NCBI RefSeq assembly: GCF_014332515.1
Contig: NZ_VFSD01000024.1
Span: forward strand, 1-64,000
Direction of reading: 5' to 3'
Length of the DNA: 64,000 bases
From: Pontibacter beigongshangensis
GTDB taxonomy: Bacteria > Bacteroidota > Bacteroidia > Cytophagales > Hymenobacteraceae
Below are positions 18,005 to 27,100 of the stretch, piece after piece. The first letter of the stretch is position 1, and each line of letters opens with the position of its first letter. The notes under the pieces were generated by a model, which saw only the letters and a program-made list of their open reading frames with translations, had not been told where the DNA came from and did not search any database. Position numbers and translations under genes: made by a program.

Positions 18005-19513
18005 CTACCATTTTAGCACCTTTATCAGGAACAAGGGCATGCCGAGCCCGAAAAGGAAAGCCAGGAAGTAATTTATGAAATAAGACTTTGCCTCAATGTT
18101 GTCTTCGGGCTTATGAATGGTTAGCAGTTTGTGTTTAGACGCCGCCAGCAAATTGCTCAGTTTATCTTTGCGTTCGAGCAGGTAGTTGTATTGGGCTTTC
18201 TTGGCTTGCCTTTCTACTTTTAGCGCTGCTATATCATCTTCGGTGGCTGCCCGCTTCTGGCCTGCGGTGGCTGAGGCGGTTTCGCCCCCCTGGGGCTTAT
18301 CTTCTTGTATGATGCCGATTCGCTGCACGATCGCCTGCCGGATGGCGGCCAGTTGCTTGTTGGTTTTGGCTATGGGCTGGCTGTTTTCAGGGTGCGTCCT
18401 GAGCAGATCCAGCTTATCGAGCTGCTGCTGGTTATAATCCTGTATCAGGTCCTGCAGCATGCCGTCGCCCAGCTCCAGGTTCTCCGGGATAATGGTAATC
18501 TGCGAAACCGGGTGATGCACGTACGGCTGCAGGGCCTGCAGTGCCTGCAGCTGCTCTTCGCGGCCTGCTGCGGCGCCGGCAGCTGGCAACTGCTCCTCCG
18601 GCTGCTCTTCCTGTGCGTCCCTGATGTGGCCATAGCCTTCCAGTAGTATATCCAGGCGGGCAATCTCCAGCCGTATGCTGTCGAGGCTGCTGTACACCAC
18701 CCCCATGGCTGTTCTGTAAGACTCTTTGTGCACATCATACCCCTCGGCGTACACAGCAGTCATCCGTTTCAGAAAATCTACGCCCCGCTGCGGTATCTCC
18801 TCTTTCAGGCTTATGGTGAGCAGGTCAGGATGCAGGTGTTTGCGCTTAAACCTGATCTGCTCCACATATGCCTCCGCCATCAGGTTCAGGTCGCTGAAGG
18901 TGACCAGCAAATCTTCCGGCCCGCTGCCGATAGCAGGCCCGGGCGTTACTTTAAAGGTAGCATAAGGCTTTTGAATAATCTGGTCGAACAGGAAGGCTTT
19001 TACCTGGCCATCTTCCCGGAGCACGAAGGTGTTTTTATCGATGACCTTAATGGCAAGAGTCTGCTGGGTTATCCTGGGGCTGTAAGAAATAAGGACCAGG
19101 TTTATGGGCGCTTCTTCTCCGTACAGTTCATCTTTCCCTAGCCATTTGTCTTCAAAATAGTGCACGTTCAGGTTCAGGTCTGCAATGGCTTTTCTGGCAG
19201 CGCCTTTCAGCTGCAGTGGCCCAACATCCAGCGTTAGCGGTTCGTCTGGCCCACTGGTGGCATTAACGGAGGTAGCCTTAAATTCCCCGCCAGCTGGCGC
19301 CTGCTCGTTGCTCTGCAGGTAAATGGTGCTCGAGATAGTGTACTCAGGAGAGGAGAGCATATGGTAAATAAACACCACCGACAAGCTCAGCACAATGGCC
19401 CGGATAAAGGAGTATTTGCTTTGCACAAACACGGCGCAGAACTCTTTTACAGAAGCGTAAACCTCTGAAAAGGAGTAGCGATTAATTTTATCAAAATTAA
19501 TTTTACGAAACAT
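18005..19513 (-). CDS. Wzz/GumC-like polysaccharide chain-length protein
   Basis: A 502-residue inner membrane protein with one helix near residues 38-56, a long periplasmic region with helical coiled-coil character (about 250-470) and a C-terminal helix at 482-498 (YFINYFLAFLFGLGMPLFL). This is the topology of the Wzz/GumC/Etk family that sets exopolysaccharide chain length. There is no C-terminal tyrosine kinase, and no wza, wzx or glycosyltransferase gene is near, so it is an isolated member. The region 280-330 is rich in Glu, Gln and Ala. It converges with the sensor kinase, with a 19-bp gap. Confidence 0.75.
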   Translation of the reverse strand: MFRKINFDKINRYSFSEVYASVKEFCAVFVQSKYSFIRAIVLSLSVVFIYHMLSSPEYTISSTIYLQSNEQAPAGGEFKATSVNATSGPDEPLTLDVGPLQLKGAARKAIADLNLNVHYFEDKWLGKDELYGEEAPINLVLISYSPRITQQTLAIKVIDKNTFVLREDGQVKAFLFDQIIQKPYATFKVTPGPAIGSGPEDLLVTFSDLNLMAEAYVEQIRFKRKHLHPDLLTISLKEEIPQRGVDFLKRMTAVYAEGYDVHKESYRTAMGVVYSSLDSIRLEIARLDILLEGYGHIRDAQEEQPEEQLPAAGAAAGREEQLQALQALQPYVHHPVSQITIIPENLELGDGMLQDLIQDYNQQQLDKLDLLRTHPENSQPIAKTNKQLAAIRQAIVQRIGIIQEDKPQGGETASATAGQKRAATEDDIAALKVERQAKKAQYNYLLERKDKLSNLLAASKHKLLTIHKPEDNIEAKSYFINYFLAFLFGLGMPLFLIKVLKW

Positions 19514-19704
19514 GCACGTCTGCGGCTTTTACCAAACTCTTACTGCCAACTTAAAAATACTGTTACATACGCATATTTGGCAACAAAAAGTATAATAGTT
19601 GGCATCGAATATCATTATGGGCGATTAGCTGAACCAAAACGGAGCACTGCCAAAACCTCCGGGTCTGTCCGCTGCTTACCTGTAACGCCTGCCGCCTCCC
19701 GATT

Positions 19705-20068
19705 ATTCTAACCCAAGTTGTGCGGTATAGAGCCTTTCTGACTTTGTCCCTTTGTCCTCCTGAAAGGATCTTGTGGGCGAGAGCCTAAGGCAATGGCTAC
19801 TGGCCTGGGGTTAAGTTAGCATAGCCGCTTGTTAAGACTTTTTGGTAGAAGCAGCTTGTTTCATGGCCCATGTCTTTGTTCTTTTTGTCTTGATACAAAA
19901 AGAACCAAAAAAATCAAGACGATTTTGTTTGTCGAGGGCCCCTACCCCCACTCGCTGAACGCTCAAACAAAAAGTCGTCACTCTTTGCACCTGGCAACTG
20001 TATCTGACTCGTAGTTACCCGCCGCACCACATTATTTAGGGCTGCTACCGCACAACTTGGGTTATTCT
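19705..20068. mobile_element. MITE-like element with 18-bp terminal inverted repeats
   Basis: AACCCAAGTTGTGCGGTA (19710-19727) and its exact reverse complement (20046-20063) bound a 354-bp segment without a transposase gene. ATTCT stands directly outside both ends (19705-19709 and 20064-20068), as a 5-bp target duplication. Removing the segment and one ATTCT restores a normal dispersed repeat (GATTATTCTAATAAAATTGC and so on), which shows that it inserted there. The interior includes an inverted CTTTTTGT...ACAAAAAG motif at 19876-19904. Confidence 0.75.
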
Positions 20069-20103
20069 AATAAAATTGCCCCTCCAGAGGCTTTCAGCTG
20101 CTG
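20064..20103 (-). repeat. dispersed repeat copy, interrupted
   Basis: ATTCTAATAAAATTG, CCCCTCCAGAGGC, CAGCTGCTG. Its first bases (GATT) lie at 19701-19704 on the other side of the MITE-like element. Confidence 0.65.
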
Positions 20104-20222
20104 AACAGGACGCAAGACACGCTTAATAAGTTAAGAGGGCGCTCTCCGGTTCATCTCCAGATCATTTGGGCTTCAAATCTCCAAATGGAGAATCAGCACA
20201 TTAAACTATACGCACATTAACT

Positions 20223-20268
20223 AAATTATTCCAATCAAAAAGCCCCTCCGGAGGCTTTGCTGCTGCTC
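20223..20268 (-). repeat. dispersed repeat copy
   Basis: AAATTATTCCAATCAAAAAG, CCCCTCCGGAGGC, TTTGCTGCTGCTC; it is intact. Confidence 0.7.
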
Positions 20269-20411
20269 ATTAGGCCCCTGCTGGTGATTCCGTGTCTGCC
20301 TCACCTCCTGTACCAGCAGGGTTGTTTCTCCCGTATAGCTTGTAGAGCCATACTTCCGATCTGTCAGCGCAGTGTTCATGCCTCGGATCATCAGCTAACC
20401 AGCAGCAAACT

Positions 20412-21776
20412 ATGCCTTTGTATAAAAAAAACAATATTCAGAGCAGAAACAGCAGGCTAACAGCATCAACTGCTAAGGCCAGAGCCCGGGCGCAGGCCAT
20501 GGGCACAAGTGAGCCCACCCGAACCAGACGATACAAAAGAACCACTGCCAGAAAAAGAAAAGCTATGAGAGGCTCAGCCGTAAAGGGAGCTCAAAAAAGG
20601 CTGAAGAGCTTCAGGCAGGCTTCTATACTGGCGGTGGCCATTACGGGCTTTATCATGCTGCTTTTTGCCCCTTCAGAAGCAGGCCTGGCACAGGACGACC
20701 CGGTGGCGGTGGACTCCGTAGCGCTGGCAGAGGAGGACCTGGCTGCAACTGCCGCCACAGACACAACAGAAGTGCTGTCGAGCAAAGATGCCACTTACGA
20801 GGCCATTGGAGCGCTACAGGGGCTGTGGGAAAGTTTTCTCTATAATCTGCCCAAAATGCTGATCGCGCTCGGCACCCTGGTGCTCGCCTGGGTCCTGATA
20901 CGCCTGATAAACTATATTTTAAAGCGGGTGCTGGGGCGCTGGCAAAGCTCCAGCGCTATTATTTCGCTGGTCTCGATTGCTGGCTGGCTCCTGGCCGCTG
21001 GCGTGGCGATCAGTGTGGTGGCAGGAGATATCCGCGCGCTGGTTGGTTCGCTGGGTCTTATCGGCCTGGCCCTGTCGTGGTCGCTGCAAACGCCTATCGA
21101 GAGCTTTACGGGCTGGCTCATGAACTCCTTTAAGGGCTACTACCGCGTGGGCGACCGGATAAGAGTAGGAGAGGTTTTTGGCGATGTGTACCGCATCGAT
21201 TTCCTGAACACGACGGTCTGGGAAATTGGCGCCCCTTATCAGTCCGGGTTTGTGCAGGCCGAACAGCCGACCGGACGGCTCGTCACGTTTCCGAACAACG
21301 AGATCCTGACCGGCTCCGTCATTAACCTGACAGGCGATTTCCCTTATGTCTGGGATGAACTTTCTGTAGGCGTGGCCAACGAATCGGATATGAAGCTAGC
21401 GATGAAGGTACTGGAAATCATAGCTGAAAAACTGCTCGGCAGCTATATGGTAGAACCAACCCGCGCTTATGCCAGCCTCCTGAAAAGCGCCGGCCTGGAT
21501 GATAATGTGCCTGACCAGCCGCAGGTGTTTATCTCCATGGACGACTCCTGGACCAACATCACCATTCGCTACCTGGTAGGTGCCCGCGAGCGCCGCAAAT
21601 GGAAAAGCGAGCTGACGCTGCGCATAACCGAGGAACTGAACAAACCGGAGTACCGCAACAAGATCATACCTGTATACCCTCGCCAGCAAGTGCAGTTTAT
21701 CGACCCGAATGGCGTGCCTGTAGAAGCCAGGTTCATGGATAAGGGCAGCAGCGAGAAAGCACAAGCATCTCTATAA
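20412..21776 (+). CDS. MscS-family mechanosensitive channel
   Basis: A 454-residue small-conductance channel-type protein. A basic N-terminal tail (residues 1-65) precedes a hydrophobic leader-like segment (68-90), and then come membrane helices at about 150-170, 182-202 and 205-225. The pore-helix and beta-domain junction reads GLIGLALSWSLQTPIESFTGW, and the beta domain contains YYRVGDRIRVGEVFGDVYRIDFLNTTV and FPNNEIL. These match MscS. The soluble C-terminal domain is complete. It would release solutes under hypo-osmotic shock. The Arg/Lys/Thr-rich tail is unusual, and ATG codons at 20499 and 20565 are shorter alternatives that would remove most of it. Confidence 0.88.
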   Translation: MPLYKKNNIQSRNSRLTASTAKARARAQAMGTSEPTRTRRYKRTTARKRKAMRGSAVKGAQKRLKSFRQASILAVAITGFIMLLFAPSEAGLAQDDPVAVDSVALAEEDLAATAATDTTEVLSSKDATYEAIGALQGLWESFLYNLPKMLIALGTLVLAWVLIRLINYILKRVLGRWQSSSAIISLVSIAGWLLAAGVAISVVAGDIRALVGSLGLIGLALSWSLQTPIESFTGWLMNSFKGYYRVGDRIRVGEVFGDVYRIDFLNTTVWEIGAPYQSGFVQAEQPTGRLVTFPNNEILTGSVINLTGDFPYVWDELSVGVANESDMKLAMKVLEIIAEKLLGSYMVEPTRAYASLLKSAGLDDNVPDQPQVFISMDDSWTNITIRYLVGARERRKWKSELTLRITEELNKPEYRNKIIPVYPRQQVQFIDPNGVPVEARFMDKGSSEKAQASL

Positions 21777-21987
21777 GTATCAGCAAGTTACATACAGCTG
21801 GCCAGTTCCTCAGAATGCAAGGTTAACTTCCTTCGATTTCAGCAAGAAGATAAACCACAGGTAAGGGTATATAAGCTTTTGCGGCAAATCCTACCCGAAT
21901 CTTCCTGGCTCTCTAAATTGAAAACATGGCAATCATTCACGCGATTCGTTATTATTAAATCAAAGAAAATAAATTTTGTTTAAAATA
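21777..21987. other. intergenic, upstream of second RNA gene
   Basis: About 210 bp between the MscS stop and the promoter below. Nothing else is recognised. Confidence 0.4.
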
Positions 21988-22018
21988 TTTGCAATTAAAA
22001 AATCTTTCCTTACCTTTA
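21988..22018 (+). promoter_or_regulatory. Bacteroidota sigma-A promoter of tRNA-like RNA, copy B
   Basis: TTTG (21988-21991), 19 bp, then TACCTTTA (22011-22018), which differs from TAnnTTTG only in the last base. The leader ATCATCA..ACAAACAA before the fold is nearly the same as in copy A. Confidence 0.6.
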
Positions 22019-22034
22019 CATCATCAACAAACAA

Positions 22035-22171
22035 TGTAGGGTGTTGAAACTGGCAGACAAGCCCTCCTCTCTCGGGGGTGGAGAAACCGGGATAAAGCAG
22101 TTATTTTAAACTTGATAGTACAAAGATTTTTGCCTAACCACTCCGTGGAGGTTCGATTCCTCCCCCTACAG
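22035..22171 (+). ncRNA. tRNA-like RNA with 57-nt variable-arm insert, copy B
   Basis: The same 137-nt length and cloverleaf as the copy at 4496: acceptor TGTAGGG (22035-22041) with CCCTACA (22164-22170), Leu-like D arm, anticodon loop CTCTCTC, variable-arm ends GGAG/CTCC, T arm GGAGG-TTCGATT-CCTCC and G at position 73. Every base of the cloverleaf core is identical in the two copies. I count nine substitutions, all inside the 57-nt insert. Within the insert, ACT....AGT flanks the most variable four bases in both copies, suggesting a conserved small hairpin, and CAAAGATTTTTG is invariant. This pattern argues for selection on the fold. No CCA is encoded. Confidence 0.7.
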
Positions 22172-22175
22172 CTAA

Positions 22176-22213
22176 AGCCGCCCCCGGAGAAATCCGGGGG
22201 CGGCTCCTTTTTT
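22176..22213 (+). terminator. rho-independent terminator of tRNA-like RNA, copy B
   Basis: A perfect 13-bp stem, AGCCGCCCCCGGA with TCCGGGGGCGGCT, loop GAAA, then CC and six T. The position relative to the fold is the same as in copy A, but the stem sequence differs, so the terminators diverged while the core did not. Confidence 0.9.
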
Positions 22214-22341
22214 GTGGCCGCCGCAATGGCAGCAGGTATAAAGTGGCGCTCCTGTTTTTATTTCTGCCGATGCAACAACTTTCAGGACATGAGGCTGGTA
22301 TGTAGTGATAGTTAAGCTATTATAACCTGGCCATATACACC

Positions 22342-22968
22342 ATGAAATTACACCCGATTCTTTTTGCCGCCCTGCTAGGCCTGGCCGCCTGCGGCTCCGA
22401 CTCTGCCGATGGCAATTACAACCGCGCCGCCAGCGACGAACTTATCGGCGAGCAGGTTGACGCCGGCACCAAAGCGTCTATAGACAGTGTCGCGAGAGCC
22501 GCTACCGAAGGCAACATCCTGTTTCCGGTACCCGATACCTTAACCAGGCTACTGCAACAAGAGCAGCCGCAGGCACAGCTCCCCAACTTTCAGGACGAGA
22601 CGCTGGTAAACCGGCGCATGCAGGTAGAAAACCCGGTTTACTTAAAAGGCAACTTCGACGGAAACAGCTCGCCGGATTATGCGGTGCAGGTGCTGCAAAA
22701 CGACTCTATCCATGTGCTGGCTTTTCTGGACTATACCACCAGGGCGCGAGCGGTAAAAATAGCAGCCTACCCTGCCCGGCAACTGCAGGACCAATGGTAC
22801 AGTGTGTATCAGTTACAACTGGCTCCTAAAGACTCTGTGGTACAGGACCCCAGAAACCAAAGAAAGGTAACATTGCCGACAGATGGCGTTTCGGTGATAG
22901 AGGAAAACCGCACTACTATGTATGTGCTGAAGAATGGCCGCTTTATTCCGTTTGATGCACGGGAATAG
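22342..22968 (+). CDS. hypothetical lipoprotein
   Basis: A 208-residue protein with a clear lipoprotein signal: hydrophobic residues 5-13 and lipobox LAAC with Cys17. The mature part is acidic and has no recognised domain. One stretch (YLKGNFDGNSSPDYAVQVL) resembles the FG-GAP/VCBS type of D-rich loop in secreted proteins, but this is weak. The C-terminus carries TTMYVLKNGRFIPFDARE. It is probably anchored in the outer or inner membrane. It has its own transcription unit downstream of the tRNA-like RNA terminator. Confidence 0.7.
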   Translation: MKLHPILFAALLGLAACGSDSADGNYNRAASDELIGEQVDAGTKASIDSVARAATEGNILFPVPDTLTRLLQQEQPQAQLPNFQDETLVNRRMQVENPVYLKGNFDGNSSPDYAVQVLQNDSIHVLAFLDYTTRARAVKIAAYPARQLQDQWYSVYQLQLAPKDSVVQDPRNQRKVTLPTDGVSVIEENRTTMYVLKNGRFIPFDARE

Positions 22969-22981
22969 TGTTGGTTGACCT

Positions 22982-23131
22982 GCCATGCCTACAGTTTGAG
23001 CGAGGCGGTAAAGATGGGAAGTCATGGCTGCAAATTTGCAACTTGCATATAATAGGAAAGAAGGTGATGCAAGTTACAAACTTGCTATCCAATACAACCG
23101 CAAGTTACGGCTGTGCCTAAACTTGCGGTAT
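22982..23131. repeat. left REP array of the RAYT element
   Basis: Three hairpins in order: GCAAATTTGCAACTTGC (23030-23046), GCAAGTT-ACA-AACTTGC (23069-23085), and CCGCAAGTT...AACTTGCGG (23098-23106 with 23120-23128). TTTGAGCGAGGCGGTA lies at the left end. The same series in the same order and orientation follows the transposase. Confidence 0.8.
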
Positions 23132-23153
23132 GGATAAGCATTTCTATTTTGTT

Positions 23154-23702
23154 ATGAGCCGAAACTATAAAATAAGAGATCAAAGCCAACTCCACTTTTT
23201 ATCTTTTGCAACAGTTAACTGGATTGATGTTTTTACAAGATCTGCTTATAAAGATGTGGTTGCAGGAAGTCTGAACTACTGTATCAGACATAAAGGCTTG
23301 GAGGTATATGCTTGGTGCATTATGTCAAACCATGTTCATCTGATTATAAGTTCTCAGGGCGACAACCAGAGTAATATCATCCGGGACATGAAAAAGCATA
23401 CAGCCAAAACGATTATTAAAGAGATAGCCGAAAACCCGCAGGAAAGTCGACGGGAGTGGATGCTTTGGATATTTGAAAGGGCTGGCAAACGAAATAGCAA
23501 TAACACAACTTACCAGTTCTGGCAACAACACAACCAACCGATTGAGCTAAACTCTAACTTCCTGATAGATCAGAAACTGGACTATATACACAATAATCCT
23601 GTTGAGGCAGGCTTTGTAAGAGAGCCTCACGATTACCCTTATAGCAGCGCCATAGATTATGCAGGCGGAAAAGGCCTGGTAGAGATTATACACATCAGCT
23701 AA
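23154..23702 (+). CDS. REP-associated tyrosine transposase (RAYT)
   Basis: A 182-residue Y1 transposase of the IS200-like RAYT group. The HUH metal site is H60-V-H62 in MSNHVHLII, and the candidate nucleophile is Tyr144 in LDYIHNNPVEAGFV, the hallmark C-terminal motif of RAYTs. Members nick and move single-stranded REP hairpins. The start at 23154 (MSRNYK) fits the family; an upstream ATG at 23130 sits inside the REP array. The AT content is higher than in the flanking genes. Direct REP arrays on both sides make this a REPtron-like unit. The reading frame and both catalytic motifs are intact. Confidence 0.9.
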   Translation: MSRNYKIRDQSQLHFLSFATVNWIDVFTRSAYKDVVAGSLNYCIRHKGLEVYAWCIMSNHVHLIISSQGDNQSNIIRDMKKHTAKTIIKEIAENPQESRREWMLWIFERAGKRNSNNTTYQFWQQHNQPIELNSNFLIDQKLDYIHNNPVEAGFVREPHDYPYSSAIDYAGGKGLVEIIHIS

Positions 23703-23858
23703 CCATACCGCCAGTTTGAGCGAAGCGGTAACTGGTGGGAATCCATGATAGCAAGTTTGTAACTTGCGTGTGAAGGAATAGGAATATGCGGATCCGCAAG
23801 TTACAAACTTGCTCTCCTATACAACCACAAGTTGCGGCTGCGCCTAAACTTGCGGTAT
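23703..23858. repeat. right REP array of the RAYT element
   Basis: TTTGAGCGAAGCGGTAA, then GCAAGTTTGTAACTTGC (23751-23767), GCAAGTT-ACA-AACTTGC (23796-23812) and CCACAAGTT...AACTTGCGG (23825-23833 with 23847-23855). It is a direct repeat of the left array, with a few substitutions. Confidence 0.8.
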
Positions 23859-24170
23859 GTAGGTATGTAGCACCTTCATTATAGAGAAACAGAAATAGCT
23901 CTGACGGAAATGATATTCGTTTTTTCAGCAATGTCCGTCAAAAAAAGGATATTATATTGTTTCTTTGGATAATTTCTTCGCAATCTGACTTAAAACACAC
24001 AACCTTCTCCTGCTGCTCCCAGTTCTGATAAACCAGCAAGATGTCGTATCTTTGCACAGAAGAACCAAAATAAACTGGTAGCTTAATCACCTGTGGCACA
24101 GGTTAACAATACTGCTTTAAAGTTCCGTGCCCTGCTACCGGTGTCTTATTTAACAAAGGAACAGAATAAC
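23859..24170. other. intergenic region upstream of mfd
   Basis: About 310 bp. AT-rich from 23900 to 24000. The only candidate coding extension is the 26-codon upstream part of mfd from GTG 24093. Nothing else is seen. Confidence 0.4.
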
Positions 24171-27100
24171 TTGAAAGTTAAAGATTTCTTAGAGTTGTAC
24201 CGCCTCGACAGCGTGGTGCAAACCATTGCCGACCGGCTGAAGGAGAACAAAGCGCACCGCCTGCAACTCAAAGGCCTTACCGGCAGCCTGGATGCGGTGC
24301 TGGCCTCGGCGGTATATACCATAAACAAACAGCACCAACTCTTTGTGCTCCACGACAGAGAGGAGGCCGCCTATTTTTACACCGACCTCCGGAACCTGCT
24401 CGGCGACGAGAAGGAAGTCATGCTGTTTCCTACCTCCTACAAGCGCCCCTACAGCTTCGACGAAACCGAGAACGCCAACATACTCATGCGGGCCGAAGTG
24501 CTCAACCGCCTCAACCAGAAAACCGGCAAAGGCGAACTGATCGTGACCTACCCGGAGGCGCTCACGGAGAAAGTGATCAACAAAAAATCGCTGGTAGAAA
24601 ATACCCTGGGCGCCAAGGTAGGCGAAAAGCTTGACTCGGGTTTCCTGGCGGAGATGCTGAATGAGTATGGCTTTGAGCGGACAGAGTTCGTGTACGAAGC
24701 AGGCCAGTATGCCGTGCGCGGCGGCATTGTGGATGTGTTCTCCTACGCCAACGACCTGCCGTACCGCATCGAGCTGTTTGGCGATGAGATTGAAAGTATC
24801 CGTTCCTTCGACCCCGACACACAGCTGAGTGTGGAGACGAAGAAGGCCATTTCGATTATACCCAACGTACAGACAAAGCTGCTGCAGGAAACACGCGAGG
24901 CTTTCCTGGATTACCTGCCTGATAACACGAACATCTGGTTCAAAGACATCCGCCTGACGCTCGATGTGATTGAGGAGTACTTCGACAAAGCATCCCATGC
25001 ATTCCAAAAGATGATGGCCGGCAGCGGCGGCATGCAGATTGTGTCGGACCCGGAGCAGCTGTTCCAGACGCAGAAACAATTCAAAAAACTGCTCGACTCA
25101 TTTAACGTGGTAGAGATCGGCAAGCGTTTCCACTTTAAATCGGCTGAGATCATACAGCTGCAGGCCAAGCCGCAACCTTCTTTCAACAAAGACTTTAAGC
25201 GGCTGGTAAAAGACCTGCACGAGCAGCAGGGTGCGGGCTTCGTAAACATCATCGCCACGGACTCGCCGCGCCAGATCAACCGCCTCACCATGATTTTTGA
25301 TGAGCTGGACCACGATGTGCGTTTTCAGCACCTGCCGGTATCGTTGCGCGAAGGCTTCATAGACCAGAACCTGAAGGTTACCTGCTACACCGATCACCAG
25401 CTCTTCGACCGCTTCTACCAGCACAAGGCCAAAACCGGGCACTCCAAGTCCAAAGCCATGACGCTGAAGGAGCTGCGCTCGCTGCAGCCCGGCGACTACA
25501 TAACGCACGTAGACTATGGCATCGGCCGCTTTGCCGGTCTGGAGAAAGTAGAAGTGGGCGGTCGGCTCCAGGAGGCGATCCGGCTAGTGTACCGCGACGA
25601 TGATTTGCTATATGTGAGTATCCACTCGCTGCACAAGATCAGCAAGTACAGCGGCAAAGAGGGTGGCCCGCCCAGCATGAGCAAACTGGGGTCGCCGGAG
25701 TGGGAGAACAAGAAGAAGAAAGTAAAAGGCAAGGTAAAAGACATTGCCCACGAGCTGATATCGCTTTATGCCAAACGCAAAGCAGCGCCCGGCTTCTCGT
25801 TTACCCGCGACGGGTTCCTGCAGGCCGAGCTGGAGTCGAGCTTTATCTACGAAGACACCCCAGACCAGGGCAAAGCCACCGAAGACGTGAAGAACGACAT
25901 GGAGCAGCCGCACCCCATGGACCGCCTCGTGTGCGGCGACGTGGGCTTTGGCAAGACAGAAGTGGCCATCCGCGCCGCCTTTAAGGCCGCCTGCGACGGC
26001 AAGCAGGTGGCCGTGCTGGTGCCCACCACCATTCTGGCCATGCAGCACTTCCGCACCTTCCGCGACAGGCTGGAGCAGTTCCCGGTAACCGTTGACTACA
26101 TCAACCGCTTCAAAACCGCCAAAGACACCAAGGAAACCCTGAAACGCGTGGCCGAGGGCAAGGTCGATATTCTGATCGGGACGCACCGCATCGTGAGCAA
26201 AGACGTGAAGTTTAAGGACCTCGGCCTGATGGTGATCGACGAGGAGCAGAAGTTCGGGGTGAAAACAAAGGACAAGCTGAAGGAGATGAAGGTGAACGTG
26301 GACACGCTGACCCTCACCGCCACGCCTATTCCGCGCACGCTGCACTTCTCGCTCATGGGCGCCCGCGACCTTTCTGTGATTGCCACGCCGCCGCCCAACC
26401 GCCAGCCCGTAAAAACAGAGCTACACGTATTCGATGAGGTCCTGATCCGGGATGCCATTGTGCTGGAAATGAAGCGCGGCGGGCAGGTGTTTTTTGTGCA
26501 CAACCGCGTAAAGGACATTGAGGAAATCACTTCTATGATCCTGCGCCTTGTGCCTGATGCCAAAGTAACCTTCGCGCACGGGCAGATGGACCCCGAGAAG
26601 CTCGAAAAGCGCATGATGAAGTTCGTGAACGGCGAGTACGATGTGCTCGTGTCTACCAACATCATCGAGTCAGGCCTCGACATCGAAAATGCCAACACCA
26701 TCATCATCAACAGGGCACACATGTTTGGCCTCTCGGACCTGCACCAGATGCGCGGGCGTGTGGGCCGGTCTAACAAAAAAGCCTATTGCTACCTGCTCAC
26801 GCCACCTGTTTCGGGTTTGCCAAGCGATGCCCGCAAGCGCCTGAGCACCCTCGAAGAATTCTCCGACCTGGGCGAAGGCTTTAAAATCGCTATGCGCGAC
26901 CTCGACATCAGGGGGGCCGGTAACCTGCTGGGTGGCGAGCAGACAGGCTTCATCTCTGACCTGGGCTTTGAAATGTACCACCAGGTGCTCGACGATGCCA
27001 TCAAGGAACTGAAAGAAACCGAGTTCCGCGACCTCTTCCTGGGCGACAACATGGAGCAGTTCATAGAGCCGGCGCGCGACTGCAACATAGAAACCGACAT

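Larger units (their letters stand above)
19514..20411. other. repeat-rich intergenic region
   Basis: An 898-bp gap containing a 354-bp inverted-repeat element and two dispersed repeats. I see no gene. Confidence 0.6.

Noticed and set aside
19829..20014. Short reading frame inside the MITE-like element
   Set aside because: It lies within the 354-bp inverted-repeat element, and its codons follow the repeat sequence. Too short for a transposase and without motifs.
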